Shown here: one piece after another, positions 17,020 to 24,853 of the stretch | Layout of the letters: the number at the start of each line of letters is the position of its first letter | Position numbering within the stretch: position 1 is the first letter of the stretch | Source: Planctomycetota bacterium | GTDB lineage: Bacteria > Planctomycetota > J058 | NCBI GenBank assembly: GCA_023954375.1 | Contig: JAMLIC010000013.1 | Location: 147,168-211,167, forward strand | Direction: 5' to 3' | Length of the DNA stretch: 64,000 bases | Translations under genes and position numbers: made by a program | Notes under the pieces: generated by a model | Databases searched by the model: none | Told to the model about the DNA's origin: nothing | What the model saw: the letters and a program-made list of their open reading frames with translations, nothing else

Positions 17020-18018
17020 GTGGAGCTGACCGACTGGACCTTCCGCCTGGCCGGACCCGACGACGCCCCGGCCCTGCTGGACCTCGTGCGACGGGCCTAC
17101 GTGGGGAGCTACCCCGAGCTGCGCGGCGGGGAGGCCGCCCTGGCCGACGCCATCGAGCGCCGGGAGGCCGCCTACGCCCTCGCGCTCGACCCGTCCGGGG
17201 AGCACGCGGGGCAGGTGGCCCTCGAGCGGCGCGGCGTCGCGCTGTGGGAGCACGGGCGGGCCGTCGTCCACCCCCGCTGGCGCGGGCTGGGCCTCCTGGC
17301 GCGCATGAGCCAGGTCCTGTTCGAGGCCTGGGCCCCGGCCCGCGGGGTCGACTTCGTCGTCGGGCGCTCGGTGACCAACCACGTGCGCACGCAGCGCTAC
17401 AACGAGGCGGCGGGCTTCGTCCCCCTCGGGCTCCTCCTGGGCGTCTGGGCGCCGACGCTGCGCGTCCTCGGCCTGCCGCAGGCCGTGCAGCCGATCTCCG
17501 CCCTGCTCGTGGGCAAGGCGCTCGGCTCCTCCTTGTCGCCGCGCCCCCTCGCCCTGGAGGGCGCCGATCGCGAGCGCGCCCGGGCCGTCCTCGACGCGCT
17601 CGGGGCGCCGACGCGTCGGGCCCGCCCGCGCCGCCGCGCGGCGCTGTCGGCCGTCCGTCGCGTCGAGCAGGGCGGGCGGCTGGTGCACGTCCAGCTCGCC
17701 GCGGCCGCGGGCCCGACCCACACCGTCGACCGCGACCTCCTCCGGCGGGAGGTCGACCAGGGGGCGCGCGTGGTGTGGGTGGACGTGCCCGCCGCCCACG
17801 CGCGCGCCGCGGCGGCGCTCGCCGGCCTGCGCGACCAGGGGCTCACGTGGGCGGCGTACCTGCCGAACGGCGGCGCGGCGGGCGAGGACGTCGTGCGGCT
17901 CCAGGCGTACCTCGACACCCCGCTCGCGGCGAGCGAGGTGCAGGTCGTCGAGCGCGCCCGGCCCCTGCGCGACCTCGTCCTCGCCGAGGCCGCCCGGGTC
18001 ATGGAGGTCGCCGCGTGA
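17020..18018 (+). CDS. GNAT-family N-acyltransferase
   Basis: The first ~150 residues form a GNAT domain: TFRLAGPDDAPALLDLVRRA, HPRWRGLGLLARMSQ (the acyl-CoA pyrophosphate loop region) and YNEAAGFVPLGLLLG. The C-terminal ~180 residues are unrecognised. It heads a four-gene operon in which every junction is a 4-nt overlap. The start is GTG at 17020, with AGGGGGAG unusually close; a GTG at 16984 is the alternative. In this locus a plausible role is N-acylation of an amine or amino acid, but the acyl donor and acceptor are not shown by the sequence. Confidence 0.8.
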   Translation: MELTDWTFRLAGPDDAPALLDLVRRAYVGSYPELRGGEAALADAIERREAAYALALDPSGEHAGQVALERRGVALWEHGRAVVHPRWRGLGLLARMSQVLFEAWAPARGVDFVVGRSVTNHVRTQRYNEAAGFVPLGLLLGVWAPTLRVLGLPQAVQPISALLVGKALGSSLSPRPLALEGADRERARAVLDALGAPTRRARPRRRAALSAVRRVEQGGRLVHVQLAAAAGPTHTVDRDLLRREVDQGARVVWVDVPAAHARAAAALAGLRDQGLTWAAYLPNGGAAGEDVVRLQAYLDTPLAASEVQVVERARPLRDLVLAEAARVMEVAA

Positions 18019-18599
18019 CGGGCACGCTGCCCCTCCTGCGCACGCGCCTCGAGCTCGACCGCGCCCTGCGCCAGCGCCCCTTCTTCGCCCGGACGCTCGC
18101 CGGCCGCCTCTCGCGGCGCGAGTACCTCGACCTGCTCTTCCAGCTCGCCGCGCTGGCCGACGGCGTCGACCCCACGCAGCAGATGCGGGAGGTCGTCCGC
18201 GCCGACGGCGCCGCGCTCGGCCAGGTCCCGCCGACGGCGGTGTGCGCGGCGGCGCGCATGCTCGCCCGGGCCGCCCGCGGCGGCGAGCTCGGGCCGGCGG
18301 CCGGCGACGTCGCCCTCGCCGTCCTCGGCAGCCCGTGGGCCGACGAGGCCTGCGCCCGCCTCGAGGAGCGCTACCCCGAGGCGACCGGCCTCCTGGCCGC
18401 GCTCGGCGCGCGCGGCGCGCAGGCCCTGGCGCGGCTCGAGGCGGCCCTCGACGACGAGCGCCGCGACCCGCGCGCGATCTACGGCTTCGCCGAGCTGGTC
18501 CGGGGCGCGTTCCTCGGCCTGGCCGCGCACCTCGAGACCACCTGGCCGGCGCCGGTGGCCTCCTTCGCCCCCCTACGAGCCCCCGGAGGACTCCAATGA
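18015..18599 (+). CDS. heme-oxygenase-fold protein, copy 1
   Basis: The 194-aa, all-helical protein starts TRLELDRALRQRPFFARTL and has LSRREYLDLLFQLAALADGVD, the pattern of the first helices of heme-oxygenase-like proteins. In that family members bind heme or a diiron centre. Few histidines remain, so it may be a non-catalytic partner of copy 2. It overlaps the preceding gene by GTGA and the next by ATGA. Confidence 0.65.
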   Translation: MTGTLPLLRTRLELDRALRQRPFFARTLAGRLSRREYLDLLFQLAALADGVDPTQQMREVVRADGAALGQVPPTAVCAAARMLARAARGGELGPAAGDVALAVLGSPWADEACARLEERYPEATGLLAALGARGAQALARLEAALDDERRDPRAIYGFAELVRGAFLGLAAHLETTWPAPVASFAPLRAPGGLQ

Positions 18600-19324
18600 T
18601 GCTGACCGCCACCCCCATCGCCTGCGTCGTGATCGAGCGCGCGCGCGAGGCCGCCCTGCGCCTGGAGGAGCACCCCTTCTACGCGCGCCTGCTCGACGGG
18701 AGCGCGTCGCGCGAGGAGTACGCCGCCTGGCTCGTGCAGATGCACAAGTACGTGCGCCACACGTCCAGGTCGCTGCGCGGCCTCGTCGTGGCCACCGCGG
18801 GTGCGGCAGGCGATGAGCTCACCGAAGCGCTCCACGAGTACGCCGTCGAGGAGCTGCAGGGCGAGGCCGGCCACGACGAGCTCATCGTGCGTGATCTCGC
18901 CGCCCTCTGGGGAATCACTCCGGACGCGGCGCTGGGCCGGATCGAGCGCGCCCCGACCTGCCCGGCCGCCGCGAGCTGGCAGGCCCAGCTCGACACACTC
19001 CTGGCGCGCTTCCCCGAGGGGATCGTCGGCTTCGCCGTGACCCTGGAGACGATCGCCTCGCTCCACGCAGATCGGACCCGCCATGGGCTCCTCGAGCGCG
19101 ACCCCTCGCTCGCAGGGGCCGTCTCCTTCCTCGAGGCCCACCGGGCCGAGGTGGAGGAGGCGCACGGCGCCGAGGGCGCCGCCCAGCTGGACGCCCTGTC
19201 CGGGGCGCGCGCGCGCAGCAGCGCCTTCTTCTACGCGAGCGCCGCCCTGACGCTCTACGAGGGGATCGTCTGGTACCTGCACGAGCGCTTCGCCGGGCGC
19301 GCCGTCCACGAGGTCACGGCGTGA
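18596..19324 (+). CDS. heme-oxygenase-like putative diiron oxidase, copy 2
   Basis: The 242-aa product resembles iron-containing redox enzymes of the heme-oxygenase-like diiron oxidase group (relatives of UndA, BesC, SznF and CADD). EEHPFYARLLDGSASREEYAAWL is followed by EYAVEELQGEAGHDELIV, where Glu-x6-His fits the first metal ligands, VTLETIASLHAD (second Glu) and AHRAEVEEAHG (third-helix ligands, with spacing one residue longer than usual). These enzymes activate O2 on fatty acids or amino acids. The substrate here is unknown; coupling to the locus at 10.8-14 kb suggests a lipid or amine. Confidence 0.75.
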   Translation: MMLTATPIACVVIERAREAALRLEEHPFYARLLDGSASREEYAAWLVQMHKYVRHTSRSLRGLVVATAGAAGDELTEALHEYAVEELQGEAGHDELIVRDLAALWGITPDAALGRIERAPTCPAAASWQAQLDTLLARFPEGIVGFAVTLETIASLHADRTRHGLLERDPSLAGAVSFLEAHRAEVEEAHGAEGAAQLDALSGARARSSAFFYASAALTLYEGIVWYLHERFAGRAVHEVTA

Positions 19325-20748
19325 GGGGGCCGCGGACGACGGCCATCTTCCCGGGCCGGACGCTTCAGTCCGAGGAGTTGACGACCACGGCGGACCCCCA
19401 TTCCCTCCGCGCCTGGCAGGAGACCCCGGCGGGCCAGGCCTTCTACGACGCGCTGGCCGTGCACGTGGCGGAGCGGGTCCGCCTGCGCGCGGGGCGCCTC
19501 CTGTCGGTCGGCGAGGGCGACGGGGCGCTCGCGTCGCGCCTGGCGCGGCTCCTCCCGGGCGTCGAGGTCGTCGGCCTCGACCTGTCCGCCGAGGCCGTCG
19601 ACGCGGCCGCGGCGCGCCACCGGGCCGACAACCTGCGCTTCGAGCAGGGGAGCGCCGCCGACCTGGCCCGCCACGGCCCGTTCGCGGGCGTCGTCAGCGT
19701 GCAGGCGTTCCACCACTTCGCGGACCCACGGGCGGCCCTCCGCGGCATGTTCGACGCCCTGGCCCCGGGGGGCGCGCTGCTCGTGATCGACCTGCGGCGC
19801 GACGCCGACCTCGCGGCCTACCGCCGCCGGATCGAGGGCTACGTGGCCATGGACAGCTGGTCGAAGGCCCGGCTCCTGCGCGCGTCGGTCGCCGCCGCCC
19901 ACACGCTCCCCGAGCTGGCGGCCATGGCGCGGGAGCTCGCCCCCGCCGCGGGGGTGCGGCCCCTCGCGCTGACGCGGGCCGCCCGCGCCGCCTACGCCCG
20001 GGTCGACGCGGGGTCGCTGGCGCAGGTCGAGGCCGACCTGCGCGGCCTCATGCTCGAGCTCCGGACGAAGCGGCCGACGCCCGGGCGCGCCCCGGCGCGC
20101 GACCGGGCGCGCGCCGCGCGCGCGGCCAGTCGCGCGCCGAGCGCGCGGGCCGGCGCCGGCACGCTCCTGTGGTCGGCGGGGGGGGCGCTCCTGTGGGCCG
20201 ACCCCGCCGCCCTGGCGCTCACCCGGCAGTGCCGGCCGGGGTGGCGGCAGGCGCTGGCGGCCGACGCCCTGGCCGTGGCGAGCGACGCCGCCGGCGCGCG
20301 CACCGCGCGCCGCGACCTCCCGCTGGCGGCGGGGGGCGGCGCCGTCCGCGCGCGCTCCATGCCGGGGCCGGCGGCGGCGGGGGTGGCCGCGGTGACGGTC
20401 CTCGAGCCGGCGCGCCGGCCGCGCCTCGAGGTCGAGCCGCGGTCCGCCGCGCTCGCGGCGCAGCACCGGCTCACGGCGCGCGAGCTCGAGGTCCTCGCCC
20501 ACGTCGCCGAGGGGCTCGGCAGCCGGCAGATCGCGCAGCGCCTCGGGATCGCCACGCCGACCGTGTGCACGCACCTCACGAGCATCTACCGCAAGACGCG
20601 CACGTCGGGGCGGGTCGAGCTCGTGCGGCTCGCCCTGGGCGGGCCACGGCTCGCCACGCCGGTCGCCGCGGACCCCGCCGGCGGGACAGCCTCGTCCCGC
20701 TCGTCGGAGGCGAGCAGGCGCGCGCGGGCGGCGGCCTGCACGGCATGA
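19321..20748 (+). CDS. SAM methyltransferase fused to LuxR-type DNA-binding domain
   Basis: Residues about 35-170 form a class I methyltransferase: GRLLSVGEGDGALASRLARL, VVGLDLSAEAVDAAA, SVQAFHHFADPRAAL and APGGALLVIDLRRD. Residues about 280-320 repeat the PAS-like segment seen in the two upstream LuxR proteins (GTLLWSAGGALLWADPAALA). Residues about 380-445 are a LuxR HTH (HRLTARELEVLAHVAEGLG, SRQIAQRLGIATPTVCTHL). A single 475-aa protein that both binds SAM and DNA is uncommon. It begins with a GTG overlapping the previous stop (GTGA). It could be a metabolite-responsive regulator or a methyltransferase with autoregulation. Confidence 0.85.
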   Translation: MRGPRTTAIFPGRTLQSEELTTTADPHSLRAWQETPAGQAFYDALAVHVAERVRLRAGRLLSVGEGDGALASRLARLLPGVEVVGLDLSAEAVDAAAARHRADNLRFEQGSAADLARHGPFAGVVSVQAFHHFADPRAALRGMFDALAPGGALLVIDLRRDADLAAYRRRIEGYVAMDSWSKARLLRASVAAAHTLPELAAMARELAPAAGVRPLALTRAARAAYARVDAGSLAQVEADLRGLMLELRTKRPTPGRAPARDRARAARAASRAPSARAGAGTLLWSAGGALLWADPAALALTRQCRPGWRQALAADALAVASDAAGARTARRDLPLAAGGGAVRARSMPGPAAAGVAAVTVLEPARRPRLEVEPRSAALAAQHRLTARELEVLAHVAEGLGSRQIAQRLGIATPTVCTHLTSIYRKTRTSGRVELVRLALGGPRLATPVAADPAGGTASSRSSEASRRARAAACTA

Positions 20749-20781
20749 GGCGTGCGTCGCCCTCCTCCCGGAGGGTCGACG

Positions 20782-21129
20782 ATGATGACCGTCGAGACGA
20801 TCAGCAAGCGGCTGATCTCGCTGGGCGCCGCGGTGCGGCAGGCGCTCGAGGCCGTGGAGGGGGACGATGACGCGCCGGGCGAGCTCCGGCGCGCCGTGCA
20901 GGACCTCGTCGAGCGCCACCGCGAGATCAAGGAGCGGGCGAAGGCCGCCGACCCGCGGATCGCCCGCGAGCTGGTGCACCTGCTCGAGGCGGTCGCCGAC
21001 CGCGCCAAGCACGTCGCCGAGGAGGCCGACGGGCCGGACGAGAGCACGCGCCAGGCGGTCCGCGACGCCCACGACGCGATCTCCGGCCTCGAGGCGGACG
21101 TCGACGCGCCGGGCGAGGAGGCGCCGTGA
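20782..21129 (+). CDS. small helical protein of unknown function
   Basis: The 115-aa product is rich in Ala, Glu, Arg and Asp and is predicted by eye to be almost entirely helical (LGAAVRQALEAVEGDDDAPGE, RRAVQDLVERHREIKERAK). An SD (CGGAGGG) precedes tandem ATG codons. It overlaps the next tiny gene by GTGA, so three small genes form a unit. No family is recognised. Confidence 0.7.
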   Translation: MMTVETISKRLISLGAAVRQALEAVEGDDDAPGELRRAVQDLVERHREIKERAKAADPRIARELVHLLEAVADRAKHVAEEADGPDESTRQAVRDAHDAISGLEADVDAPGEEAP

Positions 21130-21230
21130 ACCTCGTCTACGTGCTGCTGATCGTGCTCCTGCTCGCGTTCATGCTCTGGGCGCTGAATCGGGGCGAGGAG
21201 GCGCGGCGCCGCGGGGCGCCGCCCGCGTGA
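21126..21230 (+). CDS. 34-aa single-helix membrane protein
   Basis: The short product MNLVYVLLIVLLLAFMLWAL then NRGEEARRRGAPPA is one transmembrane helix with a positively charged cytoplasmic tail. The GTG start overlaps the preceding stop by 4 nt, which supports translation. No function is known. Confidence 0.6.
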   Translation: MNLVYVLLIVLLLAFMLWALNRGEEARRRGAPPA

Positions 21231-21241
21231 CGGGAGGGCCC

Positions 21242-21355
21242 ATGTGGCAGAACCTGGTCTATCCGCTGCTCTTCTTCGTCGTGTTCGCGCTGCTCCTCTG
21301 GATCCTCGCGGGCATGCCGCGGCCCGGGCGGCGCCGCCCGGGCCTGGAGCCCTGA
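21242..21355 (+). CDS. 37-aa single-helix membrane protein
   Basis: The product MWQNLVYPLLFFVVFALLLW followed by ILAGMPRPGRRRPGLEP is one transmembrane helix and an Arg-rich tail, similar in design to the 34-aa gene just before it. A clear SD (CGGGAGGG) sits upstream of the ATG. Function unknown. Confidence 0.6.
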   Translation: MWQNLVYPLLFFVVFALLLWILAGMPRPGRRRPGLEP

Positions 21356-21382
21356 ACCGCCGATCAGGGCGGTGAGGGCTCC
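21346..21382. terminator. bidirectional hairpin between convergent genes
   Basis: GGAGCCCT and AGGGCTCC form the outer stem, and ACCGCC and GGCGGT the inner stem, with a small bulge between. The structure covers the ends of the tiny membrane protein gene (plus) and the membrane protein gene after oppF (minus). Confidence 0.65.
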
Positions 21383-22740
21383 ACGACGGCCCGCCGCGCC
21401 GGGTCCCAGGCCAGCACCCGCCAGCCGCGCGCGCGCCACGCCTGCACGTCGTGCTCCGCGCAGGGCGGCGTGCTCGGGCGCAGCCCGTGCCGCTCGGGGT
21501 CGAGGGGCGGCCGGTGGGCGCGCGCGGCCAGGACCACGCCGCGCCGCGCGAGCGCCTCGGCGAGGCCGAAGCGCCAGACGGGCACCTTCCAGGTCGGGCC
21601 CCAGCCGGGGAGGCGGTCGGGGGCGTCGAGCACGACGACCGGCCGGCCGTCCGCGGCGGCCGCGACGGCGTCGACGACCGCGCGGGCCTCGGCCGCGCCC
21701 TCGCGCCAGCGCAGGGCCGCGCGCCACGACGTCACGCCCGCCGCCGCCGCCCACGCCACGAGCGCGAGCGCCAGGGCGGCCCGCGCCCGGGGCCACGCGA
21801 GCGCGAGGAGCAGCGCCGCCCACGGCGCCGACAGGAGGAGGTAGCGCGACTCCGGCCCCGGCCCCGCGAGCACGGGCGTCAGCGGCAGCCACACGAGCGC
21901 GAGCAGGGCGGCGCCCGGGCGCCCGGCGCGCCGCGCCGCCAGGGCCGCGGCGCCGAGCGCGACGAGGGCGAGCGCCCCGCCGGCGGCGGAGAGGAGGAGC
22001 CCGCGCTCGAGCGGCCAGGGCGCGAGGAGGAGGAGCGGCGTGAAGGCGACGTTCCCGGCCACGCGGGCCGGGTCGCGCAGGTCGGGCACCTCGGTCGAGC
22101 CGAGCGCCAGCTTGAGGAGCGCCCAGGCGGCGACGAGGGCCACGTGCGGGGCGGCGTCGCGTGCCGCCTCGCCCGGGGCGCGCCCGCGCCCCCACGAGAG
22201 CGCGGCGACGAGGGCCGGCGCCGTGGCGGCGAAGTCCCAGGTGAGGAGCGCGGCCGTCGTCGCGGCGAGCGAGGCCGCGCGCAGGCGCCCTCCGCCGCGC
22301 GCGACCCACGCCAGGTGCGCCAACGCGAGCGCGAGGAGGCTGGCCTCGAGGAGCGCGTAGCCCGCCGTGCAGGGCCACACGAGCGGGTCGAGGGTGGCGG
22401 GCAGGGCGAGGACCCCCAGGCCCGCCGCCCGGCCCGGGCCCGCCGCCTCCGGCCCGGCGAGGCCGACCGCGACGCGCGGGAGGAGCCAGAGCGCCGCCGC
22501 GAGGTGGGCGAGGAGGGCGACCGCGCGCACGAGCCACGGCCCCGGGCCGGCGTCGGCGAGCAGCAGCAGCAGGTCGCGCGGCACCGAGACGTGCGCCGGC
22601 TCGAGCGGCCACGCGCCTGCCTGCCCGGCGGCGAGCAGCACCCAGTCGTCCGAGAGCCAGTCGAGCCCCCACGTCGACGCGGCCGCCGCGACCCGCGCCG
22701 CGGCGGCGAGGACCAGGGCGGCGAGGGCGAGGCGGCTCAG
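21364..22740 (-). CDS. multi-pass membrane protein coupled to the opp operon, CTG start
   Basis: The ~458-aa product has about ten hydrophobic segments and a short soluble C-terminal part (VVVLDAPDRLPGWGPTWKV). The N-terminal motif GLDWLSDDWVLL resembles the first periplasmic loop of GT-C type glycosyltransferase-like proteins, as in the membrane protein at 8-10 kb. No ATG, GTG or TTG lies at a sensible place; a CTG overlapping the oppF stop (CTGA) would give MSRLALAALVLAAAARV, a good signal-anchor. Function unknown. Confidence 0.65.
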   Translation of the reverse strand: MSRLALAALVLAAAARVAAAASTWGLDWLSDDWVLLAAGQAGAWPLEPAHVSVPRDLLLLLADAGPGPWLVRAVALLAHLAAALWLLPRVAVGLAGPEAAGPGRAAGLGVLALPATLDPLVWPCTAGYALLEASLLALALAHLAWVARGGGRLRAASLAATTAALLTWDFAATAPALVAALSWGRGRAPGEAARDAAPHVALVAAWALLKLALGSTEVPDLRDPARVAGNVAFTPLLLLAPWPLERGLLLSAAGGALALVALGAAALAARRAGRPGAALLALVWLPLTPVLAGPGPESRYLLLSAPWAALLLALAWPRARAALALALVAWAAAAGVTSWRAALRWREGAAEARAVVDAVAAAADGRPVVVLDAPDRLPGWGPTWKVPVWRFGLAEALARRGVVLAARAHRPPLDPERHGLRPSTPPCAEHDVQAWRARGWRVLAWDPARRAVVEPSPP

Positions 22741-23807
22741 CCCTGCTGCTCGTGGAAGTGGCACGCCACCAGGTGCGAGAGCTTCCCCGCGATCGGCAGC
22801 AGGCGCGGCCGCTCGCGCTCGCAGCGGCCGTCGTGGTCGACCTGCGGGCGGAGCGGGCAGCGCGAGGCGAAGTCGCAGCCGGTGCGCAGGTCGGCCGGCG
22901 AGGGGAGGTTGCCCTCGAGGAGCGTCCGCTTGCGCGTGCGCTCGAGCCTGGGGTCGGGGATCGGGACGGCCGAGAGCAGCGCCCGGCTGTAGGGGTGGCG
23001 CGTGTTCTCGTAGATCTCGTCGCGGTCGGCCGTCTCGACGATCCGGCCCAGGTACATGATCGCCACCCGGTGCGACAGGTGCCGCACGACGGCCACGTTG
23101 TGGGCGATGAACACGTAGGCCAGGTTGAGCTTGGCCTGCAGGTCCTCGAGCAGGTTGATGATCTGCGCCTGGATCGACACGTCGAGCGCCGACACCGGCT
23201 CGTCGCAGAACACGACCCGCGGCTCGAGCGCCAGGGCGCGCGCGATCCCGATCCGCTGCCGCTGGCCGCCCGAGAACTCGTGCGGGTAGCGGCTGGCGAA
23301 GTCGGGGTCGAGCCCGACCGTGATCATCAGGTCGCGGACCTTCTCGCGGAGCTCGCGCCGCGACGGGCGGCCGAAGTTGAGCAGCGGCTCGGCGATGATC
23401 GACTCGACCGTCCAGCGCGGGTCGAGGCTCGCGTAGGGGTCCTGGAAGATCATCTGCAGGTGCCGGCGCACCTTGCGCAGCTCCTCGCCCTTCGTCGCGC
23501 ACAGGTCGCGCCCCTCGAAGAGCACCTGCCCGGCCGTCGGCCGGTGGAGCTGGAGGACCGCGCGCGCGGTCGTCGACTTGCCGCAGCCCGACTCGCCCAC
23601 GAGGCCCAGCGTCTCGCCCGGGCGCAGGTCGAACGACACGCCGTTGACGGCGCGGATCCGGCCCACCTCCCGCTCGAACACGATGCCCTTCGTCTTCACG
23701 AAGTGCATCTCCAGGTCCTTGACCTCGAGGATCGGCGGCCGCGGCGCCGTCGCGGCCGCGATCATGTCCTCGATGTTCACCGTGGGCGGCTCGCCGGGCA
23801 GGCTCAT
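22737..23807 (-). CDS. oppF: oligopeptide ABC transporter ATPase OppF
   Basis: The 356-aa ATPase has Walker A GLVGESGCGKSTTARAVL, signature HEFSGGQRQRIGIARAL and Walker B VVFCDEPVSALD, and the C-terminal oligopeptide-transporter extension with cysteines (GCDFASRCPL). It pairs with OppD under the OppBC permease. The switch motif reads FIAHNVAVV where most relatives have HD; the histidine is kept. The ATG overlaps the oppD stop (ATGA). Confidence 0.95.
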   Translation of the reverse strand: MSLPGEPPTVNIEDMIAAATAPRPPILEVKDLEMHFVKTKGIVFEREVGRIRAVNGVSFDLRPGETLGLVGESGCGKSTTARAVLQLHRPTAGQVLFEGRDLCATKGEELRKVRRHLQMIFQDPYASLDPRWTVESIIAEPLLNFGRPSRRELREKVRDLMITVGLDPDFASRYPHEFSGGQRQRIGIARALALEPRVVFCDEPVSALDVSIQAQIINLLEDLQAKLNLAYVFIAHNVAVVRHLSHRVAIMYLGRIVETADRDEIYENTRHPYSRALLSAVPIPDPRLERTRKRTLLEGNLPSPADLRTGCDFASRCPLRPQVDHDGRCERERPRLLPIAGKLSHLVACHFHEQQG

Positions 23808-24853
23808 CGGCCGTCCACCGCCCGGCCCCGCCGGATCGGCACGAAGCAGGCCCGCTTGCGCCCCTCGGCGTCGGGCTCGAGCTTCGGCGCGTCCTTCCTG
23901 CAGCGGTCGCGCACGAAGCGGCACCGCGGCGCGAACGCGCACCCGGTCGGCAGCGCGGTGAGCTTGGGCGGCAGCCCCTCGATCGGGCGCAGCTTGCGCC
24001 CGGCCGGCTCGTCGAGGCGCGGGACGGACTCGAGGAGCGACAGCGTGTAGGGGTGGCGCGGGTCGGCGAACAGGTCGTCGACCGGGGCCTCCTCGACGAC
24101 GCGCCCGGCGTACATGACCACCACGCGCGAGCACATGCCGGCGACGACGCTCAGGTCGTGGGTGATCAGCACCAGGCCCATCTTGCGCTCGCGCTGGAGG
24201 CGCTGGATCAGCTCCAGGATCTGCGCCTGGATCGTCACGTCGAGCGCCGTCGTCGGCTCGTCGGCGATCAGGAGCTCGGGCCCGGTCACGAGCGACATGG
24301 CGATCATGACCCGCTGGCGCATGCCGCCCGAGAACTCGTGCGGGTAGCTGTCGATCCGGTCCTCGGGCGCGGGGATCCCCACCTGCCTGAGCGCCTCGAC
24401 CGCCTTGTCGCGGGCCGCGTCGCCCTGGAGCCCCAGGTGCAGCTCGACCGCCTCGGTGAGCTGGCGGCGCACCGTGAGGAACGGGTTCAGGCTGGTCATC
24501 GGGTCCTGGAAGATCATCGAGATCTTCCCGCCCCGGATCTGCCGCATCGCCCGCGGCTTCAGCTTCAGCAGGTCCTGCCCGCGGTAGAGCACCTGCCCCC
24601 CCGCCATGATCCCGGGCGGGCACTTGACCAGCCCCAGGATCGACATGGCGGTCACGCTCTTGCCGCAGCCCGACTCGCCGACGACCGCCAGCGACTCGCC
24701 CGGGGCCACGGCGTAGCTCACGCCGTTGACGGCGTAGACGCGCCCGTCGTCGGTGCGGAAGTGGACGTGGAGGTCCTTGACCTCGAGGACGGGCGGCTGC
24801 GGGGCGGCCTTGGGCTTGTCGGGGATCACCTCGCCCCAGGGCGTGACCGTCAC
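23804..24853 (-). CDS. oppD: oligopeptide ABC transporter ATPase OppD
   Basis: The 349-aa ATPase has Walker A VVGESGCGKSVTAMSIL, signature HEFSGGMRQRVMIAMSL, Walker B LLIADEPTTALDVT and LITHDLSVVAG, and the C-terminal four-cysteine region (GCAFAPRCRF). It starts at a GTG overlapping the oppC stop (GTGA). With OppF it drives uptake of peptides bound by OppA. Confidence 0.95.
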   Translation of the reverse strand: MTVTPWGEVIPDKPKAAPQPPVLEVKDLHVHFRTDDGRVYAVNGVSYAVAPGESLAVVGESGCGKSVTAMSILGLVKCPPGIMAGGQVLYRGQDLLKLKPRAMRQIRGGKISMIFQDPMTSLNPFLTVRRQLTEAVELHLGLQGDAARDKAVEALRQVGIPAPEDRIDSYPHEFSGGMRQRVMIAMSLVTGPELLIADEPTTALDVTIQAQILELIQRLQRERKMGLVLITHDLSVVAGMCSRVVVMYAGRVVEEAPVDDLFADPRHPYTLSLLESVPRLDEPAGRKLRPIEGLPPKLTALPTGCAFAPRCRFVRDRCRKDAPKLEPDAEGRKRACFVPIRRGRAVDGR

